64,000 nucleotides of DNA. Origin: Pholiota molesta (taxonomy: Eukaryota; Basidiomycota; Agaricomycetes; Agaricales; Strophariaceae). The stretch covers positions 496,001 through 560,000 of the forward strand of contig JACGCK010000012.1 of the NCBI GenBank assembly GCA_014925825.1, read 5' to 3'. Both the position numbers and the translations under genes were made by a program. The notes under the pieces were generated by a model. It made no database searches, had not been told where the DNA came from, and was given only the letters and a program-made list of their open reading frames with translations. Of this stretch, positions 55,602-64,000 are shown one piece after another. Position 1 is the stretch's first letter; every line of letters starts with the position of its first letter.

Positions 55602-58434
55602 TCACAGATCATAGCGGAAGTCGCGATTCTGAATATCAGTGAGGTCGAGGAAGGCCTATAGGTTATATAATAAAAAATCCAACAGATAAAAGGTTGAAGA
55701 ATCAGAAGTTTGTCGTTTCGCAAAACGAGGATGTCCTACCTTGTCTACATGTCTCTTATTTATGGTGCCATCCGCTAGCTCCTCCTTAATATAAACCTCG
55801 TCGTACGAATCATCCCTCCGCTCTGTATCGCGTCGCTTGTTCTCTGAGCGCAGCATGAACCGCAGGAGCAGAATGAGGACGATGCAGGCACCAATACATG
55901 CAGCAATGATCGTCCATGGGACATGGTTGCTATTAGAATGAAAGCATAGATATGAGCGCTCTGTAATTTGAAAAATAATGTGGCTCACCGTGGTTGATAT
56001 CTCTTCTTCCACATGAAGGGGCCCGCAATATTGCCAATCGAGTATCCCGATAGAACCATAGCATTGGCCGTGGCGCCTGATCAAGAATTTCCAGTCAGCT
56101 TCCATTCCACCCATAAGCATGAATCGACCAACGTTTAGTATGTCCCGACACAATCGAGGGGACCCACCCAAGCAGGATTGCGAACGGCGTGAACATGAAG
56201 ATGGACACCCAATACGAGAAGAGCAATCCCACTTTATTGTGTGACGGCAGCGTGTTTACTAGAATTGCCCCAAGCAGTGCTGGAGCAAATATCAGCGCCG
56301 CCGCATATCCGCGTCCGATATAGCGCTGCGCAGCAAGGGTTACGCCCAAGAAGACACTCAGAACTACAGAAAATTGTGACATCGATGAGACGCGAATATT
56401 GGGAGGACGAAGCGGCATAGAAAAGCGTACTCTCAACGACACCGTCGACGCATCCGAGCAATGTTGTCTGGAACGGCGTGAAGCCGAATTGGTTGACGAT
56501 GAGTTGGCGTTGATTCGTTAGCTAAAGAGTATGATTAATTCTGGAGCCATCAACACAAGATTGAAGCTTGAAGGGCCATACCGAGTTGGCAATATTTCTA
56601 TATCAAGGTAATTCACACCGTCAGTTCAAATTTCATACATGAGAAGGTTACAGGGGTGGTATCCCCAGAACGCGGAAAATAGAGAGTGGGGAAGACAAGA
56701 AGTAGCACTCACGCTGTCGCAGCAAATGTTGTCATAACCCATATCTTAGGATCCAGAAGAGCCTCCACAAACCTAACATCACAAAGAGAAGAAGTCAGAA
56801 CGTGAATGAAATATACACGCGCCGAAATTGCAACATTCCTATCCGACAACCCAGAACCTTTGTGAGATAGAAAGACATGGTAACTCACTGTTCTTTTTTC
56901 CAATGAGTATTCTTGACACCTGACTGGTTACTTTTGATGCGCTGTACAGCCTGCACGCGCTCTTCCGGGGTGAGGAACCAGGCCGTTGTAGGCGAGTCTG
57001 GGAAGAAGAACCTATTGCGAGCATGAGGTGTGTTGAAATAAGATACGGAAGGTTCACAGATGGACATATGAGCAAGGTGTACAGAATAAAATTTAAACAG
57101 GATAAAAATATATATAACTGGGGGATACAACGTATGGCGCCGTAAAAAATACAAGTCTGAACGCACCAAAATAACACGGCCGTTATGAGCGTGATAAGGC
57201 CGGTGATGATCATGAGCCTAGTTTTACCAGTGTCAGTATGTGGCCATTGCATAGCTTGAGTAAATATTCACCATTGCCATGGCATCAGCTTTGTCTGAGT
57301 TCACAGGTAGAATATAGCCTAATACAGAGGTGGTATCGCAAGATTAGAACACACCTTGGTATGCAAGATTCCAAAACTGATGAACCCGAGGAAGATGGCA
57401 GCGAAGCCATTCATTAAAACTGGAGATCAGATGCAGATAGCCAAGTTAGCTATCGGCGCCCCAGCATGAAAGGAAGAAGCTTACACCAGTACCCAACTCG
57501 CTTGTTCTGTTCGGCGCGCGTATAGAACATCGATGTCGCTACGAGAAATCCCGGTGTGAGCGCACCTAAACAAGCAGTGCGACAACAACAAGTCAGTGGA
57601 AAGTAGAATACTATTGACAACGTGGCTTTGACCTTCACAAACGCCCAGAATAAACCTGACAGCAAAGAGCGCGCCAAAAGATTTGCATGCGGCATGCAAG
57701 AGCAGTGCGACAGCCCAGATAAAAATATTGATACTGTTTTTGTTTCAAAATTTGTTGCTCGTCGAGCAAAGAGGGTTGGCGAACCTCATCCATTTTCCGA
57801 CAGGGAACTTTTGGAGTGCTAGATTTTGTGGATACTGGAACGTCAGGTAGGATAGGTAGAAAATCGTTCCAAGCCAATTGAACTGCGTTTGATTGATATG
57901 TGCGCCTTGTCTGCAAGTCACAAGCATTATCGTGATGGTCAGTGAGATGAGTGCAGGAATTCCATGTGATCAGCAAATACAGACTGGATGCCCAGGACGG
58001 CTGATTGTCCCAGAGTTGTCTTGTCAGCGAATGTCATGCTGTTGTGGGCGCTGTGTGAGCATGGGCCATAACATGCGAATATCCAAGAGAGATTCAGTAC
58101 GCACAGGTACATGACTATTAAGTACGATTGAAAATAGAGATAGTTCAATCTTAGAACAGTCTCCAACTGGATTGAGGTTACGCACTGCACATGAGGGGCA
58201 TGAGATGCAGGTCAATTTTACGTCTAGCATGAAGGAAGACGATAAGTGATCGTGTTTATGTTGTAGCAGTGATATAAGTTGGACGCACCGTAAGCGCGCC
58301 GCTACCTCTGGATCCAACGGCTGATCCGAGTCCAAGCCCGCAGCGACATCGACCTCTGCAATGCTAACGACATTAGTGTGCTGCTCTATTTCCAGACCAT
58401 TCTTCTCAGACGTTGTTTCGCTGTTCAAGTCCAT
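55602..58434 (-). CDS. MFS transporter, Dal5/anion:cation symporter type, tandem copy A
   Basis: Plasma-membrane carrier of the family that moves allantoate, nicotinate, vitamins and similar organic anions; substrate unknown. ATG 58434 (MDLNSETTSEKNGLEIEQH), cytosolic N-terminus with LDPEVAARLR, then many short exons. Landmarks in order: TTLGQSAVLGIQSVF, GAHINQTQFNWLGTIFYLSYL, YPQNLALQKFPVGKWM, FGALFAVRFILGVCEG, LTPGFLVATSMFYTRAEQNK (MFS signature region), FLMNGFAAIFLGFISFGILH, FFPDSPTTAWFLTPEERVQA, ANSLTNQRQLIVNQFGFTPF-like exon, VGLLFSYWVSIFMFTPFAIL and NAMVLSGYSIGNIAGPFMWK. The last exon AFLDLTDIQNRDFRYDL ends at stop 55602-55604. About 75% of these blocks repeat in copy B. Confidence 0.88.
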
Positions 58435-58789
58435 GGCGCGCGATATGAACCGGGGGGAGACACCTTGATAGGACTGAAGAAGCCGCTGATGGAAAGGTGC
58501 TGATGTCGAACTATGTCGAACCGACACTTTATATAGTCAGCCAACATCTTCCAAGGTCAATGGGACTATGTATCTTTAGAAACAAAGGTGAGCTTCCGTG
58601 AGGTCTGGTGAGGGCTGTAATTCCACATGGATCCCACGCCTACCCCATCAGACCGTCAGCTTAAGCTTAACCCTTACGATCGCTTAGACGCCTGAATAAT
58701 GTTGTTATCTTTTCTTTCTTCCATTACACGATCCTGTCTAGTATATACATAACTATTAGATAGCCAAGGGGTAGCAGGGGGTAGCATCA
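58435..58789. other. spacer between MFS copies
   Basis: 355 bp holding the promoter of copy A and the 3' end of copy B; no gene seen. Confidence 0.5.
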
Positions 58790-61638
58790 TCACAGATCAT
58801 AGCGGAAGTCGCGATTTTGGATATCAGTGAGGTCGAGGAAGGACTATAAAGCGGCAACAGATACAGGATTAGAAAGAAGAAATTAGAACATTCCTGATTT
58901 CGTAAAATGATGATGGAGTCCCACCTTGTCTACATGTTTCTCTGTTTTGGTACCATCCGCTAGCTCCTCCTTGATATAGATATTGTCGTAGGAGTCATCC
59001 CTCTGCTCTGCATCGCGCCGCTTGTTCTCCGCGCGCAGCATGAATCGCAAGAGGAGGATGAGGACGGTGCAGGCACCGATGGCTGCAGCAATGACCGACC
59101 ATGGGACGTGGTTGCTATTGAAGAATGAAAAAAGTAAGTAAGAGCATTTTGTGGTTTAAAAGATAATATGGCTCACCGTGGTTGGTATTTCTTTTTCCAC
59201 ATGAAGGGGCCCGCAATGTTGCCAATCGAGTATCCCGATAGAACCATAGCATTAGCCGTTGAACCTAGCAAAGAGTTTCCAATCAGCTTCCTCCCCATAT
59301 ACAACCGTGATCAGCGAGACTGACGTTTAGTATGACCCGATACAATCGACGGGATCCATCCAAGCAGGATCACGAACGGCGTGAACATAAAGATCGATAC
59401 CCAATACGAGAACAGCAATCCCACTTTATTGTGCGACGGCAATGTGTTCACCAGGACTGCGCCAACCAATGCGGGTGCAAACATTAGTGCTGCAGCATAT
59501 CCGCGTCCAATCTGGCGCTGTCCAGCGAGAGTTACGCCCAGGAAAATGGTTAGAACTATAATAGAAAATTTGAGGAGAATGATGAGACATGTGTATTGGG
59601 AGGGCGAAACGAGATAGAGAGGCGTACTCTCGACAACACCATCGACGCATCCGAGCAACGTCGTCTGAATTAGCGTGAAACCAAATTCGCTGACGATGAT
59701 TTGGCGTTGATTCGTTAGCTTTAAAAGGGCTTTAATTCCAAAGCCACAGGCACAAAATCGAAAATTCATACCGAGTTGACAATATTTCTATTTAAAGTAA
59801 AGCCATACGTATTGTCAGTTACAATTTTACACATGCGGAGGCGGGGACAACGGAGAATGGGTAAGACAAAACGTGGCACTCACGCTATCGCAGCAAACGT
59901 AACCATAACCCATATTTTAGGATCCAGGAGAGCCTCCACAAATCTACATCACGAAAAAAAGAAGTTAGAAAAACCAGCGACATACACATCCCGAAATCAC
60001 AAGAAGTTCCGACATCCCAGGACTTTTGTGAAATAAAAAAGTATGTCAACTCACTGATCTTTTTTCCAGTGAGTATTCTTGATGCCTGACTGGTTGCCTT
60101 TGATGCGCTGGACCGCCTGCACGCGCTCTTCCTGGGTGAGAAAATAGGCAGTTGTGGGGGAGTCTGGGAAGAAAAACCTATCGCAAGCATGAGGTGAGTT
60201 AAAAAAAGGATACAGAGAGGGATAAAGAGAGAAAATGTCAAAAAGGTGTCAAAACAGGTGCCAAATTACGGCGCCCAGACGGAGATATAAGTAGCACATA
60301 TAGAATAAATTTTGCGAAAGACAAAATAGATTGAATTGAAGGATTGTCGTATGGCGCAGTGGGAAGACAAGTCGGAACGCACCAGAATAACACGGCCGTT
60401 ACAAGCGTGATAAGGCCAGTGATGATCATGAGCCTAGTTGTGCAGGTAATCAGTATACGGGCCAGTGCGTAGATCGAGTTAGTATTCACCATTGCCAGGG
60501 CATAAAATGTGGCGTCTTTGTTTGCAGATAAGATATAAATGCAGAGGGGCATCACGAAGTGCTAACGCACCTTGGTATGTATAATGCCAAAACTGATGAA
60601 CCCGAGAAAGATGATAGCGAAGCCGTTCATTAGAACTGGTGATCAGATGCAGATCAGTGAGCGATGGGCGCCCGAGCAGGAAAGGAAGAAGCTTACACCA
60701 GTACCCAACACGCTTGTTCTGCTCGGCGCGCGTATAGAACATCGATGTCACGACGAGAAATCCCGGCGTGAGCGCACCTAAGTCAACGATGCAACCAAGA
60801 AGTCAGTGGAAGCTGGAATATATTGACGACCTCGTGCCAACCTTCACAAACACCCAGAATAAATCTGACAGCGAAGAGCGCGCCGAAAGATTTGCATGCA
60901 GCGTGCGAGAGGAGTGCGACGGCCCATACGAAGATATTGATACTGTTTTTGTTTTTAGATTTTTTTGGTTTGTCGAGTAAAAGTGCGGTCGGTCATACCT
61001 CATCCATTTTCCGACAGGGAATTTTTGGAGTGCTAGATTTTGTGGGTACTGAAACGTGAAGTAGGCGAGATAGAAAATCGTTCCAAGCCAGTTGAACTGC
61101 GTCTGGTTGATGTGTGTGCCCTGCCTGCAGGACAAAAATTGCATCATGGCGATGTCAGCGAGATGTGAACAGAAATTTCGGGTGATCGGAAAATACAGAC
61201 TGAATACCCAAGACGGCTGATTGTCCCAGAGTTGTCTTGTCAGCGAATGTCATGCTACAGTAGGTGCTGTGTGAGCAAGGCTGTAACACGCAAATACAGA
61301 GCAGGGATTCGGTACACACAGGTACATGACTATTAGGGTAGAAAACACAAATAAGCCATTCTCGGACTAATTTCGTGGATTGAGGATACGCACTGCACAT
61401 GAGGGGCATAAGATGCCAATCGATCTTACGTCTTGCATAAAGAAGTCGATAAGTCATCGCGTTTACGTGGTAGTAGTGCAAGCTTGACCCACCGTAAGCG
61501 CACAGCTACCTCTGGATCCAACGGCTTGTCCGAGTCCAAGCTTGCAGCGACGTCGACCTCTACAAGGTTGACGACATTAGCGTGCTGCTCTATTCCCAGA
61601 CCTTTCTTCTCAGACGTAGTTTCGCTGCTCGAGTCCAT
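58790..61638 (-). CDS. MFS transporter, Dal5/anion:cation symporter type, tandem copy B
   Basis: Tandem paralogue of copy A with the same exon order and almost the same motifs: MDSSSETTSEKKGLGIEQH at ATG 61638, TTLGQSAVLGIQSVFSDH, GTHINQTQFNWLGTIFYLAYF, FGALFAVRFILGVCEG-equivalent and ALTPGFLVVTSMFYTRAEQN. These are followed by FLMNGFAIIFLGFISFGIIH, FFPDSPTTAYFLTQEERVQA, VGLLFSYWVSIFMFTPFVIL, NAMVLSGYSIGNIAGPFMWK, and the terminal TDIQNRDFRYDL at stop 58790-58792. The frame looks intact. The copies differ by scattered substitutions, with no obvious gene conversion tract. Confidence 0.88.
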
Positions 61639-62800
61639 TGGAGGCGATGTGAAGGGGAGAGACGGGGCTGACGAAGCGGCGGATGGAAAGGCATTGCACC
61701 GACCTTTATATAGTTGGCTGTCATTTTCCAAGTGCCATAATGATATGTAGCACTATCTTTAGAAGCACCGGTGTGGGCTTCGATGAGGGTATCATTCCCA
61801 CATGGATCCCACGTCTGCTCATCAGACCTTATTTTAAGAACCCTCCGACTTCGTCGACGCTTCGATAATGGTGTGAATCCTTTCTGTTTCGCCTTTTTCC
61901 AGAAACATGACGGTGTGTTGGCTATTCAACGTTCGTAGATTTTGTTGCCATTTTGCTTGTGGGCACTTGAAGATGGCAGATATTTTCTGATATCATGCAT
62001 TCCGAAATGGCGCCGCAACCGCAATTCAACAGAACCCGGCCAAAACCACGTATCAACAATCGGCTTTGTGTGTTGAGTCCGCAAAATACATGGCCCCGTC
62101 GAGGCACCGCAGGTGCGGCTTCATAAAAGAGTGTTCCGGAAGAGAAGGGAGTTTCAGACCATGTATATATCTCTTCTCCAGGATGTGAGCTATGTTAAGC
62201 GCCGAGAGAGGCTGCAACATTTCCTGTCGAAAGTACGTCAAGATGGTGAAGACTCAAAACCGACTGTTAGAACATGACAAAGCCTGTTCAGTGCTCACAG
62301 CCAAGAAAAGAGCGGGAGTGTCAGATAATGAAGAGGAAATGTAGCTTCCGGCATCTATGTAGATGGCTTCAAAAAGCGGAAATGAAGAGCACATACGGCC
62401 CAGACGCAGGTTGCTCATACTGGTTCAGACCTAAGGGGCTTCGGCGCTGTTCAGAATCACAACGGAGTACTAGTACTTGCAACGGAATCACGTGCCCTCT
62501 CTTTGACGCTCGTCGCACCGTGGCGTGTGCCACTGTTCATCCAAGTCCCCTCAATCTTGGTTTTGGCGTAACCTTCAGGCTTTCGATTTGAACGCGCGCC
62601 TCCCCGCCATTTGATCCGCCAGAACTCTCAAAGAATCCAGGTACCCGCACAAGAAGGACGGACATCCTAGCTACGGTCTGACAGTTTCAGCTTCCAAGCG
62701 CTATAACCTTCAACGAAACAATCGAACTCGTGAACCAGAATCGGAAGCCGCGTCAAACCTTTCCAATAACTGTCATCATCTCCATCCCCGCACCAGCGTT
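61639..62800. other. intergenic, no gene seen
   Basis: About 1.16 kb between the divergent starts of MFS copy B and CLP1. Only short chance frames occur. Confidence 0.45.
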
Positions 62801-64000
62801 ATGTCTGACAGTGAGCCAAAGAGGTGGGAGCTTGGCCCAGAGTCAGAATACAGGTTCGAGCTCGATCCCGGTACATCGCTCGCGATCAAGGTTTGTCTTT
62901 CTTTCCTTTCTTTCATCCTTTCCGCATCCACAAGTTGTTCATTTCGCAACCCTAAACCTGTGTCATTCGAAGGAACTTGTGCGATGCGTAACCTAACCTA
63001 AAACTCATACTCCTCCGCGCATTTCTCCTTATACAGCTCGTACAAGGCCAAGCTGAGATATTCGGGTTCGAACTCGCAGAAGGCAAGGCATACCTCTTCG
63101 GCTTCGAGTGCAAGGCGGCGCTCTTTACGTGGAGAGGATGTGTGATTGAGATGAGTTCTATTTCTTCCTTGTCCCCCCGTATCCATCTCGGGATCTTGCA
63201 GTCGGGTTCTCTTCGCCCATTCTCCCTAGCCGCCACATGTATTGGTTTTGGTTGCTACAACAATCTATGGGTTATGAAGGGTCTATTCATGTGAAAGACT
63301 CCATGTAGGAGTAAGGCGCCAAAGAAATGTGTGGGAGGTTTGGGCTCAGGGAATTGTCTTGTACTTTCCAAGAGTGAACGGAAACGGATGGACGAGTACT
63401 AGTATCGACACCGCGTACTTAACCGCCCCACTATACGTTACAGGTGACCCCTCGACCGACTACGTCTCGGACGAGACGCCCATGCGCATCTACGCCAACC
63501 TCCACCTCGCCCTCGAGCAAATGCGCGCCCGCGCCCTGCGCGCCATCCGCGGCTCGCCCGTGCCCGCGCACGAGCGCCCTGCGCCCGCCGACCCCCCGCG
63601 CGTGCTCGTCCTCGGCCCGGAACACGCCGGCAAGACGACGCTCTGCAAGCTCCTCGCGAACTACGCCGTGCGCGCGGGGCAGGGCTGGGAGCCGTTCCTC
63701 GTGAACGTGGACCCGAGCGAGGGCGGCTGGGCCGCGCCGGGCGCGCTCGCCATCGCGCCTGTGCACGGCCCGATACCGACGGCGTCGCCTGCGAACCCGC
63801 TGGGCACGGCGTCGACGACTGCGCCTGTGTCGCTGGCGTCGAATGCGCTTGTGCCGTTGGTGTACTGGTACGGCCATCCGGAGACGAAGCGGAATCCGCT
63901 GCTGATGGATAGGACGATACGGAATCTCGGGGAGAATGTGATGGATCGGTTCGAGCAGGACACTAAAGGTACGTTGTTATTCTTGGTAGAGGCGATGTGA
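62801..64000 (+). CDS. CLP1: mRNA 3'-end processing factor Clp1, 5' part
   Basis: Component of cleavage factor IA, joining mRNA 3' cleavage factors to Pcf11. ATG 62801 (MSDSEPKRWELGPESEYRFE), exon 1 to about 62890. Exon 2 carries LVQGQAEIFGFELAEGKAYLF and FECKAALFTWRGCVIEM; after an intron of about 290 nt, GDPSTDYVSDETPMRIYANLHLALEQMR leads into the P-loop GPEHAGKTTLCKLL at about 63614-63655. Then come PFLVNVDPSEGGW (Walker-B-like region) and VPLVYWYGHP. The window ends after this exon, so the 3' half is missing. The intron 3' of KG donor at about 63968 continues past the edge. Confidence 0.93.

Noticed and set aside
1..64000. CRISPR array, prophage, toxin or secondary-metabolite cluster
   Set aside because: No regularly spaced repeats, no viral structural genes, no backbone synthase; gene content is ordinary fungal chromosome plus one retrotransposon.

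Overview
The window looks like chromosomal DNA from a filamentous basidiomycete, most likely an Agaricomycete. Genes are dense and cut by many short introns (about 45-100 nt, GT..AG). The families present (Erf2-type DHHC transferase, Zn2Cys6 regulator, F-box proteins, Dal5-type MFS carriers, FunK1-like kinase) are typical of that group. No rRNA, tRNA or CRISPR was recognised.

Layout. 1-515: 3' end of a TMEM223-like membrane protein. 1.26-3.93 kb: DHHC palmitoyltransferase of the Erf2 type. 6.3-14.3 kb: two Zn2Cys6 transcription-factor genes in tandem, the second a shortened copy with a new 5' exon. 14.5-18.9 kb: SAC/hSac2 phosphoinositide phosphatase. 19.4-22.7 kb (minus): LIM-domain protein. 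24.6-33.0 kb (minus): a kinase-like gene split in two by a 7.1 kb Ty3/gypsy LTR retrotransposon (25123-32219) that has nearly identical 227/228 bp LTRs and a 4 bp target-site duplication. 34.6-36.1 kb: F-box-like protein. 36.8-37.9 kb: mitoribosomal mS38/COX24 protein. 38.3-39.8 kb (minus): conserved fungal protein with a retropepsin-like C-terminal half. 40.1-44.4 kb: a compact housekeeping block (UBC9, SNU13, a gamma-glutamylcyclotransferase-like enzyme, proteasome beta5/PRE2). 44.5-47.0 kb (minus): amino-acid permease. 47.9-49.2 kb (minus): phosducin-like chaperone. 49.7-55.2 kb: a tandem pair of F-box proteins. 55.6-61.6 kb (minus): a tandem pair of Dal5-like MFS carriers. 62.8 kb to the end: 5' part of CLP1.

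The genes do not form a pathway cluster. The window mixes conserved housekeeping genes with families that duplicate easily (TF, F-box and MFS pairs) and one recent transposon insertion. Two signals stand out. One is a candidate -1 frameshift signal (slippery heptamer plus 9 bp hairpin) joining gag to pol in the retrotransposon. The other is a recurrent single-base loss in homopolymers inside otherwise good reading frames (ERF2, LIM, mS38, pol), which more likely reflects sequence errors than gene decay and should be kept in mind when reading gene models here.
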